Positions 1-7,963 of a stretch of 64,000 nucleotides of DNA are shown here, in pieces; position 1 is the first letter of the stretch; every line of letters begins with the position of its first letter. The translations under genes and the position numbers were made by a program. Origin of the DNA: Tolumonas auensis DSM 9187 (GTDB taxonomy: Bacteria; Pseudomonadota; Gammaproteobacteria; Enterobacterales; Aeromonadaceae); the NCBI RefSeq assembly GCF_000023065.1, contig NC_012691.1, positions 1,346,501 to 1,410,500 on the forward strand. The letters are read 5' to 3'. The notes under the pieces are model-generated. The model worked only from the letters and a program-made list of their open reading frames with translations. It made no database searches and had not been told where the DNA came from.

Positions 1-64
1 CACGGCCTGTTAATTTCGTAATGGAAACCAGTGACCGGCGGCCTGAACGACCGCCGAGATGTAA

Positions 65-1180
65 TTAGTGTTTGTTCTGCGCCTGAACCAGGCGGGTGAA
101 GGCGTTGCCGTCACCGTCAAACAGGTAGCAATGCTCTACCGGTAACTGCACACCGACAGTCTGACCTGCAGAAATCGGTGAACGTTCAGCGTTACGGACA
201 ACCCATGGTTCGCTGGCGTTACCGTTGTCGAGATAGAGGTAAGTTTCGTTACCCATGTGCTCAACGAACATGACGTTGGCCTGATATTGAGACTGTTCGA
301 TATTGCCCCACAGGATATGTTCCGGGCGAATACCCAGGTTTACGCTTTGACCTTCGGCATTACGTGGGGTGCTGATTGGCAGAACCAGTTGTTTGCCGTT
401 ATCCAGTCGGACTACACTCTCTTTTTCACCCGCTTGTACCAGGCTGGCCGGGATCAGGTTCATTTTTGGTGAGCCGATAAACTGCGCCACGAACTCATTG
501 GCTGGGTGGTCGTACAGCTCCAGCGGGGTGCCGACCTGTTCAATGTTGCCTTTATTCAGTACCACGATGCGATCCGCCAGTGTCATCGCTTCCACCTGAT
601 CATGGGTGACATAGATGATGGTGGAGCCCAGACGTTTATGCAGGTTGGCAATTTCCATACGCATCTGTACGCGCAAGGCGGCATCCAGGTTGGACAGTGG
701 CTCGTCGAACAGGAACAGTTTCGGTTCACGGGCAATCGCACGGCCGATGGCTACACGCTGACGCTGGCCACCGGACAGATCTTTCGGGCGACGCTGCAGC
801 AATGGTTCCAGTTGCAGAATGCGCGCGCTGTTTTGTACCTTGGCGTCGATCTCTTCTTTGGATTTGCCGGCCAGCTCCAGACCAAACGCCATGTTCTGAT
901 AAACGCTCATATGCGGATAAAGTGCATACGACTGGAACACCATGCCGATGCCGCGTTCAGAAGGGGTATCGTCGTTGACATAGGTATCATCGATAAACAT
1001 GCTGCCAGCGGAAATATCTTCCAGACCGGCAATCATGCGCAGCAAAGTGGATTTACCGCAGCCGGACGGGCCAACGATCACGATGAACTCACCGCTGTTG
1101 ACCTGCAGATCCAGTGATTTGATAACCTGAGCGTGTTCGCTGTAACGTTTGTTTAATTTCTCTAATCTCAAATTCGACAT
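65..1180 (-). CDS. Sugar ABC importer ATPase (MalK/UgpC family)
   Basis: This 371-residue protein is the cytoplasmic ATPase of a carbohydrate ABC importer. Visible motifs are Walker A (GPSGCGKST, residues 37-45), the signature LSGGQRQR, Walker B followed by DEPLSNLD, and the H-loop in YVTHDQVEAM. The last ~130 residues are the OB/TOBE regulatory domain of MalK-type subunits, including the GIRPEH motif. Length is normal for the family. It is the last gene of the cluster, 95 bp after the second permease. In the family such ATPases power uptake of maltose, trehalose, glycerol-3-phosphate or polyols; the substrate cannot be read from this subunit and some of these ATPases serve several importers. 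Confidence 0.93.
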   Translation of the reverse strand: MSNLRLEKLNKRYSEHAQVIKSLDLQVNSGEFIVIVGPSGCGKSTLLRMIAGLEDISAGSMFIDDTYVNDDTPSERGIGMVFQSYALYPHMSVYQNMAFGLELAGKSKEEIDAKVQNSARILQLEPLLQRRPKDLSGGQRQRVAIGRAIAREPKLFLFDEPLSNLDAALRVQMRMEIANLHKRLGSTIIYVTHDQVEAMTLADRIVVLNKGNIEQVGTPLELYDHPANEFVAQFIGSPKMNLIPASLVQAGEKESVVRLDNGKQLVLPISTPRNAEGQSVNLGIRPEHILWGNIEQSQYQANVMFVEHMGNETYLYLDNGNASEPWVVRNAERSPISAGQTVGVQLPVEHCYLFDGDGNAFTRLVQAQNKH

Positions 1181-1275
1181 GACTATACATCCTGTTCTGT
1201 GGGCGCTCTGTTCAGGACTAAGCGCGCCTTAACTAATCACAAAAGTTCGTTCAGATATTCGGGCGATGCCGGGAA

Positions 1276-2121
1276 TTAACCTTTCACCGCACCGCTGGTC
1301 AGACCGCTGACAATGCGTTTCTGGAATATCAGCACCAGCACAATAATCGGCAGCGTTACCACGACAGAGGCCGCCATGATGTTGCCCCAAGGCAGTTCAA
1401 ACTGAGAGGCGCCCTGCAACATCCCGATAGCAACCGGCACGGTGCGTTGTTCGTTAGAGATAATAAATGTCAGGGCAAACATGAACTCGTTCCAGGCACC
1501 GATGAACGCCAGCAGACCTGTTGTTACCAGCGATGGCCCCATGATGGGTGCGAAGATGCGACTGATGATGACCCACAGACTGGCACCATCCACGATGGCG
1601 GCTTCTTCCAGTTCGACAGGCAGCGATTTCATGAACGTTGTCAGCACCCATACCGTGAAAGGCAGTGAGAAGGTGGTGTAAGAGAGGATTAGCGCACCCA
1701 GTGAATCGTACAGACCGAGGAAGCGCACCAGTTCAAACATGCCTGACAGCACAGCCACCTGAGGGAACATGGAGACACACAGGATGGTGAACAGAATGTA
1801 TTTACGGCCTCTGAACTTGATACGGGCCAGAGCGAATGCCGCTGTAATGGAGACCAGCAGGCAGATCCCGACCGTAACGGTAGCGACGATGAACGAGTTC
1901 AGCAGACTGCGGGCAATACCATTGACCATCAGCGCATTAACATAGTTCTCCCAGTGGAACGATGTTGGCAGATAGTTGGTCAGGAACAGTTCCTGTCCGG
2001 TACGCAGCGAAGTCAGGATGGCGTTATAGAACGGGAACACACAGATAACACTGACCAGCGCTGCAGCAGCATAAATCAACGTCTGGTGAGTAATATGGCG
2101 TTGGCGGCGAGTTAACTTCAT
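1276..2121 (-). CDS. Sugar ABC importer permease, MalG type
   Basis: This 281-residue inner-membrane permease has about six hydrophobic segments. The EAA loop that docks on the ATPase is visible as EEAAIVDGASLWVIISRIFAPIMGP near residues 172-196. It is the MalG/ThuG-like partner in the heterodimeric translocation channel. The start codon overlaps the stop of the upstream permease by one base (TAATG on the minus strand), which indicates translational coupling. The substrate is inferred to be a di- or monosaccharide or polyol, as for its neighbours. Confidence 0.92.
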   Translation of the reverse strand: MKLTRRQRHITHQTLIYAAAALVSVICVFPFYNAILTSLRTGQELFLTNYLPTSFHWENYVNALMVNGIARSLLNSFIVATVTVGICLLVSITAAFALARIKFRGRKYILFTILCVSMFPQVAVLSGMFELVRFLGLYDSLGALILSYTTFSLPFTVWVLTTFMKSLPVELEEAAIVDGASLWVIISRIFAPIMGPSLVTTGLLAFIGAWNEFMFALTFIISNEQRTVPVAIGMLQGASQFELPWGNIMAASVVVTLPIIVLVLIFQKRIVSGLTSGAVKG

Positions 2122-3122
2122 TATTTATTCTCCTTGCCTTCGTCATTCATACGGCCGATGTAGAGGAAGCAGGCGGCAATACCGGCAACCATCATGAATA
2201 CCAGAACCGAGGCGGCGGAGCCGGAACCCATTTCCTGATAAGAGACCATTTGTTCACGGGCATAGCCGGAAATTGAGATAGTGGCTTCACTGTTAGAGGT
2301 GAGCACATAAATCAGATCGAACACGCGCAATGCATCCATCACACGGAAAATCAGCGCAACAACCATGGCCGGCATGATTAACGGGAGGGTAATGCGGGTG
2401 AAACGTTGCCATGCGGTGGCACCATCAACGCGTCCGGCTTCATAGAGATCCGAAGGGATCATCTGTAACGCTGCCAGCAGCATCAGCGCCATGAACGGCA
2501 CGGTTTTCCATACATCCGCGAATACCACTGCCCACATAGAGAGCGTCGGTTCGGCAATCCATGCCAGCGGTTCATGGATAAGGCCAACGCGGGTCAGCAG
2601 ATCGTTGATGACACCGTATTGATCGTGGAACATCCAGCCCCACATCTTTGCCGTAACGATAGTCGGAATTGCCCATGGCACCAGAATGGCGGCACGGACC
2701 AGCCCCTGTCCGCGGAATTTCTGGTTCATCAGCAGTGCCAGTAACATGCCGAAAAACAATTCAAAAGAAACAGAAATACCGGTAAACCAGAGGGTATTCA
2801 TGACTGCCTGCCACCACAGTGGATCGGCCAGCACACCAAAACTTTCCCCGTCCACCCAGGATAAATAGTTATCAAATCCAATCAGATTATATTCATCGGG
2901 GGTATCCAGTGCGGCATCGGTGAAACTGTAGAACAGGGTACGCAGTAACGGCCAGCCGGCCACCGATGCCAGCAGGATCAGCGCTGGCGCCACTAACACC
3001 CACGCGGCACGGCTGCGACGTTGTTGCAGACTGCGTTTCTTGGTATGGGAAATAGCTTCATTTTGCGGATTTGCCTTCGTAGTACTTCCTTTTGAAGGCA
3101 ATGACTCAGAATGGTGATTCAT
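2121..3122 (-). CDS. Sugar ABC importer permease, MalF type
   Basis: This 333-residue permease has a long hydrophilic, basic N-terminus (about 40 residues) before the first membrane segment and about six hydrophobic segments. The EAA motif appears as YEAGRVDGATAWQRFTRITLPL. I place the start at the ATG at 3122 and not at the TTG one codon earlier, because AGGAGT lies eight bases before that ATG. It is coupled to the downstream permease. It resembles UgpA/ThuF-type permeases and lacks the large periplasmic P2 loop of enteric MalF. Confidence 0.92.
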   Translation of the reverse strand: MNHHSESLPSKGSTTKANPQNEAISHTKKRSLQQRRSRAAWVLVAPALILLASVAGWPLLRTLFYSFTDAALDTPDEYNLIGFDNYLSWVDGESFGVLADPLWWQAVMNTLWFTGISVSFELFFGMLLALLMNQKFRGQGLVRAAILVPWAIPTIVTAKMWGWMFHDQYGVINDLLTRVGLIHEPLAWIAEPTLSMWAVVFADVWKTVPFMALMLLAALQMIPSDLYEAGRVDGATAWQRFTRITLPLIMPAMVVALIFRVMDALRVFDLIYVLTSNSEATISISGYAREQMVSYQEMGSGSAASVLVFMMVAGIAACFLYIGRMNDEGKENK

Positions 3123-3158
3123 CAACGTTTACTCCTTGTGGTAAGACAGCTGAACAGC

Positions 3159-3186
3159 GGTGCTGCCCGATGATCCGGACAGCACC
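3159..3186 (-). terminator. Intergenic hairpin between binding-protein and permease genes
   Basis: The sequence GGTGCTG...CAGCACC forms a stem, extended by CC/GG, between the stop of the binding-protein gene and the Shine-Dalgarno of the first permease gene. There is no T-tract. It is better explained as an mRNA-stabilising or partly attenuating hairpin, which commonly makes binding protein more abundant than the permeases, than as a full terminator. Confidence 0.55.
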
Positions 3187-3193
3187 ATCATGC

Positions 3194-4462
3194 TTACTTC
3201 CACTCTCTACCTTTGATGCGTTTCAGTTTCGCTTCCAGATCGGCCACTGCTTTCTCACCGGTTGCCCGGCCACTCAACACGTCATAGGCCGCGTTGAAAA
3301 CAGCTTTAGATACTTTCGGGAACTGAGACTTGGTTTCAACTGCAGGACGAGGAACTGCAGTGGCGAAGACTTCTTTGAATTCGGCCAGATATGGCGCGGA
3401 TGCAATTACTTCCGGATCTTCATACACATCCAGACGGGAAGGGGCAACACCCACAGTTTTGAACTGCATTTTCTGGGATTCGGCATCGGTCAGAATACGG
3501 ATCAGCTGAACGGCTGCTTCAGGACTTTCGCTGTAAGCACTGACTGCCCACTGCCAGCCACCCAGAGTGGCAGCGTGCTGGCCGTCTTCACCGCCTTTCG
3601 GTACCGGGATGACGCCAACCTTGTCTTTAACCGGGCTGGTTGGATCCTGTGCCAGGACATAAGCATATGGCCAGTTACGCATGAAAGCCGCATCGCCGTT
3701 CTGGAATACTGCGCGGGATTCTTCTTCCATATAGCCCAGCACACCTTTCGGAGAAATGGTGCCGATCCAGCTCGCTGCGGTATTCAGTGCTTTGGCTGCC
3801 TGAGGATTGTTTACGGTAATTTTGCCGTCTTTATCAACGAAGGTGCCGCCGTTGTAAGAGGCAATCCATTCCAGCGCATCACAGGTCATGCCTTCATACG
3901 CTTTACCCTGGAACACAAAACCCCAGAAATTTTTCTTGCCGGCTTCACGTTCACCTTTCTGGATTTTGGCTGCAATACGGGCCAGCTCTTCCCACGTTTT
4001 TGGTGGTTGTTCACCGTATTTTTCCAGCAGATCTTTACGGTAGTACATGGCACCCGCATCCAGGAATGCCGGAATTGCCTTGACCTTGCCGTTTACTACG
4101 TCGTTGTTCCAGGCGGACTGGAAGAATTGAGGTTGCAGGTCTTTCACATGATCAGTCAGATCCAGCAGATGCTTGTCTAACACACCCAGCCATACGGTAT
4201 CAGCCTGGAACACATCGACTGCTTTGCTGTCTTTGGCGGCGAAAATTTGCTGGAACAGGCCCAGTTTTTCATCAGATGCCGGAGGTAACTGCACAAATTC
4301 CAGTTTATGCGGTGTTTCTTTTTCAAAGCGGGCTTTGATGTAATCACAATAGGATTTACCGGTACTGGTGCTGGCACATTCCATTTTCAGCGTATCGGCA
4401 TGTGCGGTATTCAGTGCGCCAGCGACCAACGTAGCGATAAGACCCAGGGTGTGTTTTTTCAT
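3194..4462 (-). CDS. Periplasmic sugar-binding protein of the ABC importer
   Basis: This 422-residue solute-binding protein belongs to the family 1 (MalE/ThuE-like) extracellular sugar-binding proteins. A Sec signal peptide is clear: KK, a hydrophobic core and an A-H-A cleavage site near residue 22. Family hallmarks include the segment from DVFQADTVW to AIPAFLDAGAMYYRKDLLEKYG and the later FMRNWPYAY. It delivers substrate to the two permeases encoded downstream. It is the first gene of the minus-strand operon, and its promoter region is shared with the divergent LysR gene. The exact sugar is not determined by the sequence; trehalose/maltose-type is the best guess. Confidence 0.93.
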   Translation of the reverse strand: MKKHTLGLIATLVAGALNTAHADTLKMECASTSTGKSYCDYIKARFEKETPHKLEFVQLPPASDEKLGLFQQIFAAKDSKAVDVFQADTVWLGVLDKHLLDLTDHVKDLQPQFFQSAWNNDVVNGKVKAIPAFLDAGAMYYRKDLLEKYGEQPPKTWEELARIAAKIQKGEREAGKKNFWGFVFQGKAYEGMTCDALEWIASYNGGTFVDKDGKITVNNPQAAKALNTAASWIGTISPKGVLGYMEEESRAVFQNGDAAFMRNWPYAYVLAQDPTSPVKDKVGVIPVPKGGEDGQHAATLGGWQWAVSAYSESPEAAVQLIRILTDAESQKMQFKTVGVAPSRLDVYEDPEVIASAPYLAEFKEVFATAVPRPAVETKSQFPKVSKAVFNAAYDVLSGRATGEKAVADLEAKLKRIKGREWK

Positions 4463-4600
4463 AGTAACCTCTCGTCATCTTTATTAGTTAGTTTGGCCGG
4501 GAAATCATCCATAAAGCATAGCCAGCCAAACGTTGTGATGCATGAACGGTTGCGATGTTAGAGAGCTTGAGTAGGAAAAAGAAATGCTTTATTTGCTGTG

Positions 4601-4623
4601 TGATATAGAATTAATCTATATCA
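4601..4623. promoter_or_regulatory. Perfect 9-5-9 inverted repeat, probable LysR operator copy 1
   Basis: The site is TGATATAGA, a 5-base spacer (ATTAA), then TCTATATCA, a perfect dyad. It lies between the divergent binding-protein and LysR genes, 139 bp from the former's ATG and 18 bp before the latter's ATG. An identical dyad with one spacer change is found at 6031-6053. The decamer GAAATGCTTT also sits at the same offset of 20 bases on the same side of both. Dyads of this kind in the gap between a LysR gene and its divergent target are typical binding sites of that regulator. Confidence 0.75.
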
Positions 4624-4641
4624 GGATGCCAGAGAGTGATC

Positions 4642-5568
4642 ATGGATAAGATTTTGCAGCAATTCCTTGAAGTAGCTACTTTGCAAAATGTGAGTCATGC
4701 AGCGAAAAAGCTTTGCCTCAGTCAGCCGACACTGACACATAACATGAAGAAGCTGGAAGAATCGCTGGATGTTCAGCTGTTTATCCGCACATCGAATGGC
4801 ATGAAACTCACGGAATATGGCGAAGTATTACTCGAGCAGACCCGGATCATGCAGCGTATCTATGACAACACGCTGACTAAAATGGAAATGCTGAAAGAGC
4901 GTCACGAGCGGGAGCTGAAAATCGGTTCAGGACATGCGTGGTGGTATCTCTTTCTGCGGGACATGATTGATACCTATCGCCACCTTCATCCGGCAGCCAA
5001 TATTCATATCGATATTGGTAATCACCTGCGGCAGATGGATCTGTTGCTGAGCGGTGATATTGATCTGTTTATTGGTCATGAAATTCCGGGGCTTAATAAA
5101 CGGGCAGGGGTGTTATTTATGCCGCTGTTTATTTCCCGAGATAAAGTATTTGTCCGGGAAGGGCATCCGCTGACCATGAAGACATGCAGCAAGGATGATC
5201 TGCAGGATTATCCGACGATTGAAATCACGCCGGATGAGGTGCGTCATGCGCATGTGGTGGAAGATCTCCAGCCGAAAAAACTGGAGCGGACACAATTGCA
5301 TCTTACTGAAAAGATCCTGTATAGCAGTAACTCAATCGTAACCTGTGTTGATATGGCCTGTAGCTCAAACGGGCTTTTGCCGTTTCCCGGCTCGATGGAA
5401 CCTTATTTTAAGTCATTTAAGCTGGTCAGCCTGACGCTGACGGAGGACTATACCAAAGGAACGATTGGTATTTACCTGATCAGAGAAAGACAGGATGATC
5501 CGCACATTCAGAATGTGCTGGAATTAATTCATCAGAGTCTGGAAAAAAACCGGCATTTGATTTTTTAA
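4642..5568 (+). CDS. LysR-family transcriptional regulator
   Basis: This 308-residue regulator has an N-terminal winged helix-turn-helix (residues ~1-60) with the family pattern ATLQNVSHAAKKLCLSQPTLTHNMKKLEE, then a linker helix and a two-lobed effector-binding domain. A GTG six bases upstream is also in frame, but AGAGAG at 4631-4636 is better spaced for the ATG at 4642. It is divergent from the sugar ABC importer and convergent with the EIIB gene. The duplicated dyad upstream of both suggests it controls both transcription units and itself. The effector is unknown. Confidence 0.9.
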   Translation: MDKILQQFLEVATLQNVSHAAKKLCLSQPTLTHNMKKLEESLDVQLFIRTSNGMKLTEYGEVLLEQTRIMQRIYDNTLTKMEMLKERHERELKIGSGHAWWYLFLRDMIDTYRHLHPAANIHIDIGNHLRQMDLLLSGDIDLFIGHEIPGLNKRAGVLFMPLFISRDKVFVREGHPLTMKTCSKDDLQDYPTIEITPDEVRHAHVVEDLQPKKLERTQLHLTEKILYSSNSIVTCVDMACSSNGLLPFPGSMEPYFKSFKLVSLTLTEDYTKGTIGIYLIRERQDDPHIQNVLELIHQSLEKNRHLIF

Positions 5569-5585
5569 TTCGCTGATTTGAAATG

Positions 5586-5610
5586 GCCGGGAATATAAAA
5601 TATTCCCGGC
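5586..5610. terminator. Hairpin between convergent lysR and EIIB genes
   Basis: GCCGGGAATAT and ATATTCCCGGC form an almost perfect stem between the two stop codons. The flanks are not T-rich, so it may act as a weak bidirectional terminator or 3'-end stabiliser. Confidence 0.5.
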
Positions 5611-5617
5611 AGCATGA

Positions 5618-5950
5618 TTAATCTTTACCGACTAAACCTGACAGCGCTTTTACTGCCCGCTGAACAGGATTCAGAGAATCAGATTCAGTGCTTTGCTGAG
5701 ATTGTTCCAGCAATGGCAGCAGTTCGTCATGAACCGCTTTTACTGTCCCCAGCCCCAGAATAATCTGATACTGACCAGCAGTGCGGAAGGTGCCGGTGAC
5801 TTCACTGATTTGAGCAAGTTTATGCTCATCGACAATAGAATCATCACTGAGTACAAACCGCAAACGTGTGGCACAGTAAACCAGCGAAATAATATTTTCG
5901 TTACCACCTAACGCGTCAAAAATATTCTGCGCTACTGTTTTTGCGTCCAT
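5618..5950 (-). CDS. Stand-alone PTS EIIB domain (glucose/sucrose superfamily)
   Basis: This 110-residue protein is a phosphotransferase EIIB domain alone. The phosphorylated cysteine is Cys26 in the motif YCATRLRF, and the C-terminal half keeps the family pattern TGTFRTAGQYQIILG. In sucrose, trehalose and beta-glucoside permeases this domain is followed by a linker and a membrane EIIC. Here the protein stops just after a linker-like segment (NPVQRAVKALSGL) and no EIIC is encoded next to it. A good Shine-Dalgarno (AGAGGAA) precedes the ATG. It may lend EIIB activity to an EIIC encoded elsewhere or act as a phosphorylation-dependent sensor. The LysR-type dyad upstream ties it to the ABC importer. 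Confidence 0.85.
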   Translation of the reverse strand: MDAKTVAQNIFDALGGNENIISLVYCATRLRFVLSDDSIVDEHKLAQISEVTGTFRTAGQYQIILGLGTVKAVHDELLPLLEQSQQSTESDSLNPVQRAVKALSGLVGKD

Positions 5951-6030
5951 GAGGGTTCCTCTTGTTATTGACCAAGTCTACTGCATCCTAATGATCATCA
6001 ATTTAATGCTGAAATGCTTTTTTGCCGCTC

Positions 6031-6053
6031 TGATATAGAAATAATCTATATCA
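6031..6053. promoter_or_regulatory. Perfect 9-5-9 inverted repeat, probable LysR operator copy 2
   Basis: TGATATAGA, spacer AATAA, TCTATATCA: the same dyad as at 4601-4623. It lies 80 bp upstream of the EIIB start codon, with GAAATGCTTT again 20 bases before the dyad on the gene-proximal side. Conservation of spacing and orientation argues for shared control. Confidence 0.75.
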
Positions 6054-6117
6054 TGCACAAAATAGAAGATGAAACACACAAATTAATAACCAATTCAGTC
6101 AGTTATGTCAGTAGTGA

Positions 6118-6133
6118 TGTGATTGGCGTCACA
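6118..6133. promoter_or_regulatory. CRP-cAMP binding site
   Basis: TGTGA-TTGGCG-TCACA matches the CRP core consensus TGTGA-N6-TCACA in all ten conserved bases. It lies 65 bp beyond the LysR-type dyad, 167 bp from the EIIB start and 136 bp before the start of the membrane protein gene on the plus strand. It could serve either divergent gene; control of the sugar-related EIIB gene is the simpler reading. Confidence 0.65.
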
Positions 6134-6183
6134 AATAATTAATGCGTTATTTATTACCGGAAGCAACTAAACTTGATATGAGA

Positions 6184-6253
6184 ACAGGCGAGAACGCCTG
6201 TAACGTCCTGTTCGTGACAGGTAACGAGAATAGAACGGGCATGGATCTGCCCG
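6184..6253 (+). promoter_or_regulatory. Structured leader with three short hairpins
   Basis: Three consecutive stem-loops precede the next gene: ACAGGCG/CGCCTGT with loop AGAA (6184-6201), CCTGT/ACAGG (6207-6221) and CGGGCA/TGCCCG (6236-6253). The third ends directly at the Shine-Dalgarno GAAGAGG. I do not recognise a known riboswitch class. The arrangement suggests control of translation initiation, but chance folding cannot be excluded. Confidence 0.4.
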
Positions 6254-6268
6254 AAGAGGTATTGAGTG

Positions 6269-7963
6269 ATGCCGGTGAGTCAGGAAAGATCGCAATATAA
6301 GTTTCATCTTGCTTTGATCGCTGGTGCAGGGTTGCTGTTTGCTATCCCGGCTTTTGTTAACGTCTATCTGGCGGGACATGATTTTTTCTTTCATGTCATG
6401 TTCAGTCATCATTTCACTGAACAACTCTGGCAGGGAGATCTCTATCCACGCTGGATGCAGCAGATGAATGCCGGTTTTGGCAGCCCGATATTTTTCTTCT
6501 ACGCACCCTTACCGTATTACATAACCAGTTTGCTTTCGCTGTTATTACCGGGCGATCTTACCGGCGCTTCAGCATTGATATTTTCAGCGACACTGGCTTT
6601 AATCGCTTCCGGAATAACGGCTTATTTCTGGCTAAGGGAATTCACCAGTTCTAAATTTGCTATGATACTTGCTATTGTTTATATGGCATTACCGTATCAT
6701 CTGGCGGTGGATTTTTATATACGCTTTGCATTTGCTGAATTATGGACATTTGTCTGGATGCCATTAATTCTGTTGCTGAGTTTAAAAATCAATGACGGGA
6801 AATTATCATCTATATTATGGCTTGCACTCAGTCTGGCTTTATTGATATTAACGCATCTGCCGACGTTAATTATTTTTATGCCGGTATTTGTTGGCCATTT
6901 TTTATTTATTCCGGATAAAACAAAAAGAAAGATTGTATTTGCTCATCATCTGATAGCCATTGTGCTGGCCTTTGGTATGTCGGCCATTTACTGGCTTCCT
7001 GCGATAACCACGCAGGAATATATCAACATGAAAAATATGTTTGCCGGCATGTATCACTATACCAATAATTTTCTGCTGACCGGACCGGGGTATGGTCACA
7101 GTACCATCCTCTGGCGTTATCTGACCTTTATTACGGTGCTGCTAAGTTCACTAGCCTACGGTGCGTGGCTGTTCAGCCGGATGCAGACACATCTCGCTAT
7201 CCGCAGAGAACTCAACTATTGGCTGGTTATTGTGTTTTTATCCTTTTTAATGACCATGCCTGTCAGCAGCTTTATCTGGGAATGGATCCCTGTTCTGCAG
7301 AAACTTCAGTTTCCCTGGCGGTTTAATACGCTACTGACATTAGCGGCAGTCACTGTTTTTGCGCTGGCGGTGTCGGAGCACGAAGACATTCAATTTCTCC
7401 TGCATGGCCGGAAGCCAATCGCAATATGGCTTTTGCTGCTGGGCGTGTTACTGGGAAGTGAACTTGTTTATGGATTTAAACCGATATTTATTAACCGCAT
7501 GGGACATGAGAATGTCACTAAATATTTAGTCACAAGCCGGAGTCCTCTTGAATATCGTCCATACTGGGTACCAGCAGAACGATTTTCTCTGGGTAAAATT
7601 GGCGCTTTTGCAGCCGCCATACCACAGGTAAAAAGTGATCAGACTGAAACCAGCTGGCAGATTAAAAAATGGCAGCCTCGTTCGGTAATCTTGGCTGTGA
7701 ATGCGGTGACGGAGAGCCAGCTGACGTTGCATCACTTTTATTATCCGGGCTGGTCAGGATTTATTGATAGTCCGGCTACGCAGTTACAGGTAAAACCATC
7801 AGCAACAGGATTAATCCAATTTCCGGTTCCTGCCGGTCAGCACGAAGTAACACTGACACTGCAGCCATTACCGGAAGAACGTGCAGGTATCGCAATAAGC
7901 TTCGCCGCAATTCTGGTATGGCTTGTTTTGGGGATATTCCGCTTTGTAAGGAGAACGTCATGA
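6269..7963 (+). CDS. Polytopic membrane protein, PTPS-related/GT-C-like
   Basis: This 564-residue protein has about ten to eleven membrane segments. The first is followed by a conserved loop containing AGHDFFFHVMFSHHF and DLYPRWMQQMNAGFGSP, and a soluble beta-rich domain fills the last ~130 residues. The loop pattern (H-D/H and DLYPRW) is that of the '6-pyruvoyl-tetrahydropterin synthase-related' membrane protein family, which resembles GT-C glycosyltransferases and YfhO proteins. A role in moving a lipid-linked sugar is plausible but not shown. Two starts are adjacent (GTG 6266, ATG 6269); I chose the ATG because of GAAGAGG at 6253-6259. Its stop overlaps the next gene's start (ATGA), which implies coupling to the dehydrogenase. 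Confidence 0.8.
   Translation: MPVSQERSQYKFHLALIAGAGLLFAIPAFVNVYLAGHDFFFHVMFSHHFTEQLWQGDLYPRWMQQMNAGFGSPIFFFYAPLPYYITSLLSLLLPGDLTGASALIFSATLALIASGITAYFWLREFTSSKFAMILAIVYMALPYHLAVDFYIRFAFAELWTFVWMPLILLLSLKINDGKLSSILWLALSLALLILTHLPTLIIFMPVFVGHFLFIPDKTKRKIVFAHHLIAIVLAFGMSAIYWLPAITTQEYINMKNMFAGMYHYTNNFLLTGPGYGHSTILWRYLTFITVLLSSLAYGAWLFSRMQTHLAIRRELNYWLVIVFLSFLMTMPVSSFIWEWIPVLQKLQFPWRFNTLLTLAAVTVFALAVSEHEDIQFLLHGRKPIAIWLLLLGVLLGSELVYGFKPIFINRMGHENVTKYLVTSRSPLEYRPYWVPAERFSLGKIGAFAAAIPQVKSDQTETSWQIKKWQPRSVILAVNAVTESQLTLHHFYYPGWSGFIDSPATQLQVKPSATGLIQFPVPAGQHEVTLTLQPLPEERAGIAISFAAILVWLVLGIFRFVRRTS

Noticed and set aside
6184-6221. Two adjacent hairpins considered as a guanidine-II (mini-ykkC) riboswitch
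   Set aside because: The loops (AGAA and TCGTG) lack the conserved ACGR, and the downstream gene is not a guanidine-related transporter.
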